In this document: positions 1 through 8,561 of the stretch, in pieces | How the letters are laid out: every line of letters starts with the position of its first letter | Position numbering within the stretch: position 1 is the stretch's first letter | Assembly: GCA_016721725.1 (NCBI GenBank) | Contig: JADKHN010000001.1 | Coordinates: 124,001-188,000, forward strand | Direction of reading: 5' to 3' | From: Chitinophagaceae bacterium | Lineage (GTDB): Bacteria; Bacteroidota; Bacteroidia; Chitinophagales; Chitinophagaceae | DNA: 64,000 bases | The notes under the pieces: model-generated | Seen by the model: the letters and a program-made list of their open reading frames with translations, nothing else | What the model was told of the DNA's origin: nothing | Database searches by the model: none | Translations under genes and position numbers: made by a program

Positions 1-720
1 AGTGGGGATCAAGCCATTGCAGACAACCTGACCCAGGATGCCAATGATGTTTACACTGAAGCCGCCGCTCAGAATAACCTGATGGGCAATGGCCCGGTCG
101 GATCAACCGGCGTTTTAGGCTGTGCAACCGTTACCATCACACCGTTGATCGGTTGGCCCAAGACCATCGTCATTGATTTCGGCGCCGGCTGTACCGATCC
201 TAACGGCAACACCCGTTCCGGTAAGCTTAATGTCGTGCTTTCTGATTCTGTTCGCAGACCAGGCAGCACCGCTGTCATGACTTTTATCAATTATCGTGTG
301 AACGGATACAAGAAAGAAGGTACCGTAACCTGGACCAATACCAGTTCAGCAAATGTCGTGAGCTGGCAGCGCAAGGTGGAAAATGGAAAGATCACCGCAC
401 CAAGTGGCAATTACTGGCTACACAGTGGCATCAAGGATGTGATCATGACCGCCGGCTCCGGAACGCCAGGAAATGTACTGGATGATGAATATACGTTTAC
501 GGGCAACCATACCGTGACCAACTCATCCGGTGCAAGCCGTACCGCAACCGTTCTGACAGCCCTGCATAAAAAGACCGCATGTGCCAATATTGACCAGGGT
601 ACCGTTAAGATCCAGGGTCCAAACCATTATGCGATCATCGATTTTGGAAACGGCACTTGCGATAACCTCGCAACCATCTCGATCGATGGACGTACCCCAA
701 GGACCATCGTATTACGCTAA
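1..720 (+). CDS. Secreted repeat-containing protein, C-terminal part (5' truncated by window)
   Basis: The reading frame is open from the first base of the window, so the gene begins upstream and only its last 239 codons are visible. I do not recognise a named family. The visible part has two related modules. Each has a Cys followed by a short strand and then an IDFGxG-type motif (VIDFGAGCTDPNGN, then IIDFGNGTCDNLAT), which suggests a repeated all-beta extracellular domain. The composition is rich in Thr, Asn, Gly and Ser, as in exported Bacteroidota proteins. The ATG at position 82 lies inside the frame and should not be taken as the start. A strong terminator follows the stop codon. Export is inferred from composition only, because the N-terminus is missing. 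Confidence 0.75.
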   Translation, partial: SGDQAIADNLTQDANDVYTEAAAQNNLMGNGPVGSTGVLGCATVTITPLIGWPKTIVIDFGAGCTDPNGNTRSGKLNVVLSDSVRRPGSTAVMTFINYRVNGYKKEGTVTWTNTSSANVVSWQRKVENGKITAPSGNYWLHSGIKDVIMTAGSGTPGNVLDDEYTFTGNHTVTNSSGASRTATVLTALHKKTACANIDQGTVKIQGPNHYAIIDFGNGTCDNLATISIDGRTPRTIVLR

Positions 721-741
721 TAGCCGACCAATAATTTTATC

Positions 742-777
742 AAAAACCGTGAAGTCTTTACTTCACGGTTTTTTTAT
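742..777 (+). terminator. Rho-independent terminator
   Basis: An 11-bp perfect stem (AAACCGTGAAG / CTTCACGGTTT) with a 6-nt loop is followed by a run of seven T. It sits 24 bases after the stop of the truncated first gene and ahead of gltX, so it separates the two transcripts. Confidence 0.9.
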
Positions 778-822
778 TTTAAGCCCTGTTATTATGTGAT
801 CAGGGAACTTATCTTTGCCGGT

Positions 823-2349
823 ATGTCATCAGTCAGAGTACGTTTTGCCCCAAGTCCGACCGGCGGACTGCACCTGGGCGGTGTAAGGACCGCATTATAC
901 AATTATCTTTTTGCAAAACACCACGGCGGAACCTTTATCGTCAGGGTTGAGGATACCGACCAGACCCGTTTCGTTGAAGGCGCTGAACAATACATTTTCG
1001 ATTGCCTGGAATGGTGCGGAATAGAACCGGATGAGAGCCCCCTGCACGGAGGTGAACACGAACCTTACCGGCAAAGCGAAAGAAAAGAACAAGGCATCTA
1101 TCTCCAATACGCAGAAGAGTTGGTTCGAAAAGGACAGGCCTATTATGCGTTTGACACACCAGAGGAACTGGAACAAATGCGCCAGGACCATAAAAGCGCA
1201 GAAAATCCATCCCCTCAATATGACCGCCAGGTTCGCCTGAAGATGAAGAATTCGCTTACTTTATCACCTGGGGAAGTGACCCGGCTTTTACAAGCCGGAA
1301 CCCGCCATGTCATCCGTGTCAAGATGCCGGAAAATGAAGAGATCAGTTTCCATGACATGATCCGTGGCGAGATCAGGAACGAGAGCAACCTCGTGGACGA
1401 TAAAGTGCTTTTAAAGGCCGATGGGATGCCCACCTATCATCTCGCTGTGGTGGTGGATGATCACCTGATGAAGATCACCCACGCGTTCAGGGGTGAAGAA
1501 TGGCTGCCCAGCGCCCCGGTACATGTGTGGTTGTGGAAACACCTGTTCGGACTGGATAAGATGCCGCAATGGGCTCACCTGCCCCTGATCCTGGGTCCGA
1601 GTGGAAAATTAAGCAAGCGTGATGGCGCCAAATACGGTTTCCCTGTCTTTGCCATGAACTGGACTGACCCCCGGACCCAGGAATTGACGGAAGGTTTCAA
1701 GGAAAAAGGATTCCTTCCTGAAGCATTCATCAACCTGCTAGCGTTATTGGGCTGGAATGCCGGTACCGAACAGGAATTGTTCACCAAGACAGAACTGGCC
1801 GAACAATTCAGTATCGACCGGGTGCATAGTGGCGGCGCCAAATTCGATTACGAAAAAGCCAGGTGGTTCAACCACGAATGGATCAAGAGGCTGGATGTAG
1901 AAAATTACCGGTTGAAGGTCAGGGAGATCTTTGAGTTGAATGGCATTGCAGTTACCGATGACGCCTATTTCACCAAAGTACTTGAACTGGTCAGGGAACG
2001 CTGTACCCTGTTGCCGGATTTTTTCGGGCAAGCGGGTTATTTTTATAGCGATCCCACGGGTTTTGATGAAGCATCCGTACTGCCGAAATGGGATCAGGCG
2101 AAAAGGGATTATTTCACACAATTGTCGCAACGGTTTTCAGCCTTATCCTCCTGGGATACCGCAGCCATAGAGACCGTTTTCAAAGACCTGGCACAGGAAC
2201 TGAACATCAAGGTCGGCGAATTGCAGATGATCTTCCGGGTGATGCTGGTCGGAGCCAAAACGGGTCCGGGAGTCTTTGTGATCGCTGAAACGATCGGAAT
2301 GGGAAAAACCCTGAAAAGGATCGCTAACGCACTGGCCGTTTTCCCCTGA
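823..2349 (+). CDS. gltX: Glutamate--tRNA ligase (class I)
   Basis: This enzyme charges tRNA-Glu with glutamate in the cytoplasm using ATP. The protein is 508 aa, the normal size for bacterial GltX. The HIGH-type motif is at residues 16-20 (LHLGG), inside the family start RFAPSPTGGLHLGG. The KMSKS-type motif is KLSKR at about 262-266. The C-terminal third is the helical anticodon-binding domain. I chose the ATG at 823. A GTG 27 bases upstream is in frame, but it adds nine residues ahead of the conserved VRVRFAPSP start that the family does not have. The gene has its own leader after the terminator at 742-777. Whether it discriminates Glu from Gln tRNA cannot be read here. Confidence 0.97.
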   Translation: MSSVRVRFAPSPTGGLHLGGVRTALYNYLFAKHHGGTFIVRVEDTDQTRFVEGAEQYIFDCLEWCGIEPDESPLHGGEHEPYRQSERKEQGIYLQYAEELVRKGQAYYAFDTPEELEQMRQDHKSAENPSPQYDRQVRLKMKNSLTLSPGEVTRLLQAGTRHVIRVKMPENEEISFHDMIRGEIRNESNLVDDKVLLKADGMPTYHLAVVVDDHLMKITHAFRGEEWLPSAPVHVWLWKHLFGLDKMPQWAHLPLILGPSGKLSKRDGAKYGFPVFAMNWTDPRTQELTEGFKEKGFLPEAFINLLALLGWNAGTEQELFTKTELAEQFSIDRVHSGGAKFDYEKARWFNHEWIKRLDVENYRLKVREIFELNGIAVTDDAYFTKVLELVRERCTLLPDFFGQAGYFYSDPTGFDEASVLPKWDQAKRDYFTQLSQRFSALSSWDTAAIETVFKDLAQELNIKVGELQMIFRVMLVGAKTGPGVFVIAETIGMGKTLKRIANALAVFP

Positions 2350-2399
2350 ATTAAACCTGGCAGTTAAATGAAAGTCTATCCAACAACAAATACCGTTTC

Positions 2400-3623
2400 A
2401 TGAAACAACTGCTTCCGTTTATTGCTTTGACAGGCCTGTTCTCCTGCAGCAAGTCATCCACGGATCCCCTCACACCGATCACCGTCGTCGACAGTTTTAC
2501 CGTAACCGTATCCAATGGTTATGGAAGTGGAAAATATAAGGTTGGCGACACGGTGCATGTCTTCAGTACTGCCTATAGCGACAACCAGGTATTCGATACC
2601 TGGTCTGGAGATGCAGCCCTGTTGAATGCCCCGGATGAATGGCATAGCTGGTTCATCATGCCGGCACGCAATGTCAGTTTCAATGGCAGTATCAAAAGCA
2701 TCACGCCCTTCACGCTTCAATACGAACAGATCCTCGGCCGGGACCGGCTTAAACCCGTGTATTCCTATTTTCCGCCGGGACACAAGGGATTTGTCTATTT
2801 ACTCCACGGAACCGGCGGCACCGCGCAGAACCTGGTCAATAATTTTGAATTCAAACAGCTCATGAAAGACCTTGTCAACGATGGTTTTGGCATCATCGTT
2901 ACGGAGGCCGAAGAGGCCACCACCGGAATTGACGCCAATGGAGACGGTAAATTACGATGGCTCACCTACCCCGTTGATACCCTGAACAATGTGGATTTCG
3001 TCAATATCCGGGTGCTCACCGATACTTTTTACAACCGGGGTATAACCAACCGGACCAAACTCCGTTTTTCCGTTGGCATGAGCAACGGCGGAGCCTATTC
3101 CGCTACTTTATCCTATGCCTATAAATACAAAGCCGCCGTCAGTTATTGTGCGCCCGGCGGAACAGCGGTCGCCTCCATTTCAACCATCCCCTTTCAATTC
3201 TGCATGGCCCGGAACGACAATAACGAAAATGTGGGCGCACAGGGCAATGCAGATGCCTTATCCAATTCCAACACACTCAACGGGCGTGGGATCTGCAGCA
3301 AGTATTTCATGAACGAGCGCTCGCCACTTTATCCTGAGCGTTTTGCCCGCAAGGGGGATATTAGTCTCGCCAAATCCGCGGCGGTCTTCAATGAACTGAG
3401 ATCAAAGGGATACATCAACAGCAAGAACCAGTACATCGGTTTTTCCAACGCGTTGGTCACCGCCTTTACCGCAAACCCCGCATCTTTTCCCGAATTACTG
3501 GGATTGACCCCTTTACAAAGGCTTTTCGTCGTTGAACAGATCGACCTGGCGGTCACCGACCACCAGATGTACAGCGATTACAACCGGGCAACCCTTCGTT
3601 TCCTGAACAGGCAATGCCTTTAA
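2400..3623 (+). CDS. Lipoprotein alpha/beta hydrolase (PHB-depolymerase/esterase-like) with InlB-type repeat
   Basis: This is a predicted lipoprotein esterase of 407 aa. The signal peptide ends in a lipobox, with the lipidated Cys at residue 16 (GLFSC). Residues about 30-100 resemble a divergent InlB/Bacterial_repeat module (GSGKYKVGDTV ... WSGD ... FIMPARNVSF). From about residue 110 there is an alpha/beta hydrolase fold, with an oxyanion-type LLHGTGG at 134-140 and a nucleophile elbow GMSNGG at 226-231 (Ser228). A His near the C-terminus (TDHQM) could complete the triad. The fold resembles the polyhydroxybutyrate depolymerase / feruloyl esterase superfamily. The substrate cannot be inferred. 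It lies 50 bases after gltX and may share its transcript. Confidence 0.8.
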   Translation: MKQLLPFIALTGLFSCSKSSTDPLTPITVVDSFTVTVSNGYGSGKYKVGDTVHVFSTAYSDNQVFDTWSGDAALLNAPDEWHSWFIMPARNVSFNGSIKSITPFTLQYEQILGRDRLKPVYSYFPPGHKGFVYLLHGTGGTAQNLVNNFEFKQLMKDLVNDGFGIIVTEAEEATTGIDANGDGKLRWLTYPVDTLNNVDFVNIRVLTDTFYNRGITNRTKLRFSVGMSNGGAYSATLSYAYKYKAAVSYCAPGGTAVASISTIPFQFCMARNDNNENVGAQGNADALSNSNTLNGRGICSKYFMNERSPLYPERFARKGDISLAKSAAVFNELRSKGYINSKNQYIGFSNALVTAFTANPASFPELLGLTPLQRLFVVEQIDLAVTDHQMYSDYNRATLRFLNRQCL

Positions 3624-3677
3624 AAAAGACGTTCGGCGGCAACTATTCTTTATTTTTACAGAAAGAATACCGTTCTC

Positions 3678-4085
3678 ATGAACAGACCCATCAGAGTATT
3701 GGTTGCCAAGGTCGGACTCGACGGCCATGACCGTGGCGCCAAAGTGATCGCTACTGCGCTCCGGGACGCCGGTATGGAAGTCATCTATACCGGGCTTCGA
3801 CAGACCCCTGAAATGGTTGTCAATGCAGCTTTGCAGGAAGATGTGGACGCCATCGGCATCAGCATCCTCAGCGGTGCGCACAACACCATTTTCCCGAAGG
3901 TCATCGCCCTGCTAAAGGAAAAAGGCATGCACGATGTTCTCCTCACCGGGGGCGGCATCATTCCCGAAGACGATATGAAACACCTGCATGAACTGGGTGT
4001 AGGTAAATTATTCCCTCCGGGAACCACCACCAGCGAGATCGCCGGTTACATCAGGGACTGGGTAAAGGAGAACCGGAATTTTTAA
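3678..4085 (+). CDS. Stand-alone cobalamin-binding subunit of a methylmalonyl-CoA mutase-type enzyme
   Basis: This 135-aa protein consists only of the C-terminal B12-binding domain of acyl-CoA mutases. The N-terminus RVLVAKVGLDGHDRGAK carries the DxHxxG cobalamin motif (Asp15, His17, Gly20), and the later SxLxG and GGxxP stretches (SILSGAH, LTGGGIIP) are present. In split mutases of this family the small subunit supplies the His that ligates cobalt and pairs with a separate TIM-barrel large subunit. No large subunit is in this window. The next gene encodes an enoyl-CoA hydratase, which fits acyl-CoA metabolism. The exact substrate (methylmalonyl-, isobutyryl- or 2-hydroxyisobutyryl-CoA) depends on the missing partner. 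Confidence 0.88.
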   Translation: MNRPIRVLVAKVGLDGHDRGAKVIATALRDAGMEVIYTGLRQTPEMVVNAALQEDVDAIGISILSGAHNTIFPKVIALLKEKGMHDVLLTGGGIIPEDDMKHLHELGVGKLFPPGTTTSEIAGYIRDWVKENRNF

Positions 4086-4142
4086 TACCCCGCTTCCCAC
4101 AAGAACGCAGTGATCTATACCGATCCTACTAAATCTAATCAT

Positions 4143-4937
4143 ATGTACACAACACTCCTGACACAACTGGATAACGGCATCTTCACCATAACCATCAACC
4201 GGCCGGACAAACTGAACGCGCTCAATTCGACCGTTTTCAATGAACTGGACCAGGCGCTGAATGAAGTGGCTTCAAACGCAGAGATCAAGACGGTCATCAT
4301 CACCGGGGCCGGTCCCAAGGCCTTTGTCGCGGGCGCCGACATCACGGAATTCGGTGGGTTGAATAAGGAACAGGCCATGGCCCTGGCCAAAAGAGGTCAG
4401 GATGTTTTCTTCAAGATCGAGAACAGCAAAAAACCGATCGTGGCTGCGGTGAACGGTTTTGCCCTGGGCGGAGGATGTGAACTGGCCATGGCCTGCCATT
4501 TCAGGCTGTGCAGCGAAAACGCAAAATTCGGACAGCCCGAAGTGAACCTGGGGCTGATCCCGGGTTATGGCGGAACCCAGCGGCTCACTCAACTGATCGG
4601 TAAAGGCAAAAGCATGGAACTGCAGATGACAGCGAACCTGGTTGATGCCCGGGAAGCCCTGCAACTCGGACTGGTAAACCATGTAACTCCAGCGGAAAAC
4701 CTCCTGGAAAAAACAAAGGAGATCTTAACGGTCATCCAGTCCAAAGCCCCGATCGCCATTGGCAAAGTGATCGAATGCGTCAATGTGGCCGTGGTCAGCG
4801 ACAGCGCCTATACCAATGGCAAGAGCGGGTATGATAAGGAGATCGAAGCTTTTGGCGACTGCTTTGTAACCGAGGATATGAAAGAAGGCACTTCCGCCTT
4901 TCTCGAAAAACGGAAAGCGGAATTCAAAGGCCGATGA
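4143..4937 (+). CDS. Enoyl-CoA hydratase/isomerase family protein (crotonase fold)
   Basis: This enzyme probably hydrates 2-enoyl-CoA to 3-hydroxyacyl-CoA in fatty acid or amino acid breakdown. From the ATG at 4143 it is 264 aa, the usual crotonase length. An in-frame GTG 33 bases upstream adds residues that do not look like the family start. The oxyanion-hole region FVAGADITEF is at about 61-70. Both catalytic glutamates expected of true hydratases are present, at about 113 in GGGCELAMA and about 133 in QPEVNLGLIPG, followed by GGTQRL. The gene lies 57 bases after the B12-binding subunit on the same strand, so the two are probably co-transcribed. The chain-length preference is unknown. Confidence 0.93.
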   Translation: MYTTLLTQLDNGIFTITINRPDKLNALNSTVFNELDQALNEVASNAEIKTVIITGAGPKAFVAGADITEFGGLNKEQAMALAKRGQDVFFKIENSKKPIVAAVNGFALGGGCELAMACHFRLCSENAKFGQPEVNLGLIPGYGGTQRLTQLIGKGKSMELQMTANLVDAREALQLGLVNHVTPAENLLEKTKEILTVIQSKAPIAIGKVIECVNVAVVSDSAYTNGKSGYDKEIEAFGDCFVTEDMKEGTSAFLEKRKAEFKGR

Positions 4938-4938
4938 C

Positions 4939-6363
4939 CTATTTTTCGACCAGGCCTTCCGGGATCAGGTAGGCCTCGATGCCTTTGATGAGGGTTATCC
5001 CTTTTTGTTCTTCGATCGTCAATTCAATGGTATTGACCACTTCGGACGGGAATGTGATGATCCTCTTCCTCCCGATGGTGGTTCCGGTGATCTCTTTGAC
5101 CAGCAGATCCTTATTGTTGAATAAGAGCAGTTTGAATTTGGCGCAATGCTGGCCTTTTGAAAGGTCTTCTTTCAAAACGATACAGTTGATCCCTTCATTG
5201 GATCTTCCTTTCAATTCAACACCTACTGATTCTTGTACTGTTTCCGTAATGCTTTCTGCCGTCAGATCATTCCCATCACTTAAAGCCGGCGCTTTTTTCA
5301 TCAGGCCATGAACTAAATGATAAGTGTTTGCATTTTTAAAAATATCATCAGAAAAATTCTTTTTCCGTAATGCATAAAACCCAACCAGGGCAGCCGAATC
5401 CCGCTCATGTATAAGGCCTCTCCGGTCGGGCGGAACATTCAATAACAAATTCGCCCCACGGCCCACACTCTTCAGATAAAGGGTATGGAGTTCTTCCGCT
5501 GTTTTCACCCTGGTGTCCTCCGCCTCGTGATAAAACCATCCCGGCCGTATGCTCACATCACATTCGGCAGGGATCCAGTTCAATCCGTTCTCGTTCCCTG
5601 AATTCAGAACCGATTGAGAAGGGGCGCCGGCTCCCGGTGTATACCCTGCCGTATCCAGCCTGTTCCAATTGGTGGGACCAGCGATGCCGTTCTCATTTCC
5701 ACACCAGCGAATATGCGGACCAATATCACTGAACACGACCGTATTGGGGGAAAGTTCCTGCACTGTTCTTTTAAACCGGTCCCAGTCATACACCTGCTTT
5801 TTACCATTGGGTCCTTCCCCATTGGCGCCATCCCACCAGAGTTCCCAGATGGGGCCATAGTTCGTAAAAAGCTCTTTCATCATGTTCACAAAGACCGTAT
5901 TGTACTTTTCAGTTCCGTAATCAGGATGATTCCTGTCCCAGGGTGAAATATAAACCCCGAATTTTAATCCATACTTCTTACAGGCGGCGGATAAATCCTT
6001 CAACACATCCCCCTTGCCGTTCCTCCATTTGCTTTCCCTTACCGTATGCGTTGAAAAACGGCTTGGCCACAAACAGAACCCGTCATGGTGTTTAGCAGTA
6101 ATGATGATTCCTTTTGCCCCGGAGGAACGGGCAATTCTGCACCATTGCTCACAATCCAGGTTGGTGGGATTGAATAATTCTTCGGCTTCGTTTCCTTGCC
6201 CCCATTCCTTATCAGTGAACGTATTGGGACCAAAATGCATGAACAGGTAAAATTCCATTTCGTGCCACTTCATCTGAACCCGTGTGGGCCTGGGATCCGC
6301 AGCCTGGGCAAGACAGAAGGCAGGGATCATGATCATCCATAAACTCAACATCCGTTTCATCAT
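4939..6363 (-). CDS. Alpha-L-fucosidase, GH29 family
   Basis: This is an exported glycoside hydrolase of 474 aa predicted to release terminal alpha-L-fucose. A signal peptide (about residues 1-21, ending CLAQA) is followed by the GH29 barrel. Early conserved elements are FMHFGPNTFTDKEWG (about 41-55) and the ITAKHHDGFCLWPS stretch (about 88-101). The likely nucleophile is Asp178 in LWWDG. The FGPNTFTDxEWG form is typical of the subgroup that tends to act on linkage-specific or branched fucose, but that is family knowledge and not proof. A short C-terminal beta domain follows. It is the last gene of a five-gene operon, 5 bases after the GH3 gene, and converges on the enoyl-CoA hydratase with a 1-base gap and no obvious terminator. 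Confidence 0.9.
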   Translation of the reverse strand: MMKRMLSLWMIMIPAFCLAQAADPRPTRVQMKWHEMEFYLFMHFGPNTFTDKEWGQGNEAEELFNPTNLDCEQWCRIARSSGAKGIIITAKHHDGFCLWPSRFSTHTVRESKWRNGKGDVLKDLSAACKKYGLKFGVYISPWDRNHPDYGTEKYNTVFVNMMKELFTNYGPIWELWWDGANGEGPNGKKQVYDWDRFKRTVQELSPNTVVFSDIGPHIRWCGNENGIAGPTNWNRLDTAGYTPGAGAPSQSVLNSGNENGLNWIPAECDVSIRPGWFYHEAEDTRVKTAEELHTLYLKSVGRGANLLLNVPPDRRGLIHERDSAALVGFYALRKKNFSDDIFKNANTYHLVHGLMKKAPALSDGNDLTAESITETVQESVGVELKGRSNEGINCIVLKEDLSKGQHCAKFKLLLFNNKDLLVKEITGTTIGRKRIITFPSEVVNTIELTIEEQKGITLIKGIEAYLIPEGLVEK

Positions 6364-6368
6364 ACACT

Positions 6369-8561
6369 TTATTTAACTTTTATCAAGAATGAGGAACGCA
6401 GCCTGATGTCCTGTGAAGAGGTTCCCAGCATCACGTCAACTTCGCCGGGTAAAAGATCCAATGCGTCTTTCGATTCATTGTAATGCAACAGATCCCGGGG
6501 CTTCAGCGTAAAGCTCACTTGCCGCGATTCCCCTTTTTTCAGGTGCACGCGCCGGAAACCCTTGAGTTCCTTTATGGCCTGGTCGCCTTGTTGATGTATA
6601 TACAACTGGACCACTTCATCTCCAGCCCGGTCGCCGGTATTGCTGACGGTTATGCTGACATCGATCTGTTTGTTGAGCTCGGAGGATGACAATCGAAGAT
6701 CCCGGTATGCAAAGCTTGTATAACTGAGTCCGTAGCCAAATGGATACAAGACCGGTTTCTCACAATACCGGTATGTCTTCCCTCTCATGGAATAATCATC
6801 AAACGCGGGGATATCGCTGATGGACCGGTAAAAGGTCACCGGTAACCGGCCGGCCGGGTTATAGTCTCCGAATAAAACGTCCGCAATGGCTTGTCCGCCC
6901 GCTTCTCCGCCATACCAGGATTCGATGATGCCGTCGAGATGTTCATTCTCCCAGTTGATGGACAGGGCGCTTCCGTTCATCAATACCAGTATGACCGGCT
7001 TTCCTGTTTTCTTCAGTTCTTGCAGCAAGGCGGTCTGCACAGACGGCAGTTCAAGGTTGGTCTTATCCCCTCCTTTGAACCCTTCGATATCCAGCCTTAA
7101 TTCCTCTCCCTCCAAACGGGGCGAAATGCCTCCCACGAAAATGATGACGTCAGCCGACGCTGCGGTTTCCAGGGCCGGCTTAAAATCGATATCCCGGTTA
7201 TAATTCATGGTATCGGTGATGATACAGCCTTTTTGATAGACCAGGTTCACCTTATTCCCCAGTTTCTTCCTGATCCCTTCCCATGCGGAGATCACCTGAG
7301 CGGGTTCTCCGTTGTAATTGCCTAAAAGTATTTCCGTTTCATTTGCATTGGGGCCGATGACCGCGATCGTTTTCAGATCCTTTGATAAGGGAAGTACCCC
7401 ATTTTCATTCTTCAATAGCACAACCGATTGCCGGGCGAGTTCCAGTGCATATTGCCGGTGTGCACTGCCATTGACGATGCTGTAAGGAAGGGAAGCATAG
7501 CGGTTGAATCCTTCTTCATCGAACATACCCAGCTTAAAACGGGCCCTTAACAGCCGGGCTACCGCCGTATCCAGTTCCCGTTCTGTCAACAAACCCTGAT
7601 TGATGGCTGGTATCACAGCACCGGTATATCCCATACAATGATTATCCACTCCTGCCCTGATCGCTTTGGCCATCCCCTCAACCGAATCCTTCGCGGTGTG
7701 ATGAGAGATGAACATGTCATATACCGCTCCGCAATCCGTTGCCACAAAACCGTTGAAGCCCCATTGTTTGCGGAGTATCGTGCCAAGCAGGAACGGATCG
7801 CTGCAACAGGGTTCTCCGTAAAGCCGGTTGTAGGCGCACATGAAGGAATAAACTTTCCCCTCTTGTGCCAGCATTTTAAATGCCGGCAGGTAGGTCTCCC
7901 AAAGATCTTTTTTGGAAGGGACGGCATTGAATTCATGGCGACTGGGTTCCGGACCACTGTGCACCGCGAAATGCTTGGCGGTACAGATCGTTTTAAAATA
8001 TACCGGATCATCACCCTGCATGGCCCTTACAAATGCGACGCCCATCGTTCCCGTCAGATAAGGGTCTTCTCCATAGGTCTCATGACCTCGTCCCCATCGG
8101 GGGTCACGAAAAATATTGATGTTGGGGGAATAAAAGGTCAATCCTTCATACAACCCATGTTTTCCCTGGCGGATGAATTGGCTGTATTTCGCCCTGGCCT
8201 CATCACTGATCATGACCCCCATTTTGTAGATCGCGGGATCATTGAATGTCGCCGCCAAACCGATCGGCTGGGGAAAGGATGTGGCCAGTCCTGCACGGGC
8301 AACGCCATGCAGGGCCTCATTCCACCAGTTATAGGCAGGGATCTTCAGGCGTTCGATAGCCGGTGAGGTATTGTTGATCTGGGAGGCTTTTTCGGTGAGT
8401 GTCATTCTTCGAAGCAGGTCCTGTACGCGGGTCTCCACCGGAAGTTTCACATTGAGATATGCCGGGGCCTGCGCCCGGGCGGCGAAGTATATCAGGCTGG
8501 CAAAAGAAAAAACGATTGCTCTTTTCAAAACTTGGCGATTAAAATTGAACTCATGACCCAC
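6369..8561 (-). CDS. Glycoside hydrolase family 3 (beta-glucosidase/beta-xylosidase type)
   Basis: This exported enzyme of 730 aa is predicted to cleave terminal beta-linked sugars. It has the three-part GH3 layout: an N-terminal barrel (SPNINIFRDPRWGRGHETYG, about 145-164; KHFAVHSGPE, about 196-205), a C-terminal GH3 sandwich (ESWYGGEAGG, FGDYNPAGRLPVTFY), and a final fibronectin-III-like domain. The likely nucleophile is Asp276 in ATDCGAVYDM. That sequence resembles the TDC/SDC form common in beta-xylosidases of this family. The start is a GTG that overlaps the preceding fucosidase gene by 11 bases. A TTG 33 bases further in, just before the hydrophobic signal segment, is an alternative. 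Substrate choice between glucose and xylose is inference. Confidence 0.9.
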   Translation of the reverse strand: MGHEFNFNRQVLKRAIVFSFASLIYFAARAQAPAYLNVKLPVETRVQDLLRRMTLTEKASQINNTSPAIERLKIPAYNWWNEALHGVARAGLATSFPQPIGLAATFNDPAIYKMGVMISDEARAKYSQFIRQGKHGLYEGLTFYSPNINIFRDPRWGRGHETYGEDPYLTGTMGVAFVRAMQGDDPVYFKTICTAKHFAVHSGPEPSRHEFNAVPSKKDLWETYLPAFKMLAQEGKVYSFMCAYNRLYGEPCCSDPFLLGTILRKQWGFNGFVATDCGAVYDMFISHHTAKDSVEGMAKAIRAGVDNHCMGYTGAVIPAINQGLLTERELDTAVARLLRARFKLGMFDEEGFNRYASLPYSIVNGSAHRQYALELARQSVVLLKNENGVLPLSKDLKTIAVIGPNANETEILLGNYNGEPAQVISAWEGIRKKLGNKVNLVYQKGCIITDTMNYNRDIDFKPALETAASADVIIFVGGISPRLEGEELRLDIEGFKGGDKTNLELPSVQTALLQELKKTGKPVILVLMNGSALSINWENEHLDGIIESWYGGEAGGQAIADVLFGDYNPAGRLPVTFYRSISDIPAFDDYSMRGKTYRYCEKPVLYPFGYGLSYTSFAYRDLRLSSSELNKQIDVSITVSNTGDRAGDEVVQLYIHQQGDQAIKELKGFRRVHLKKGESRQVSFTLKPRDLLHYNESKDALDLLPGEVDVMLGTSSQDIRLRSSFLIKVK

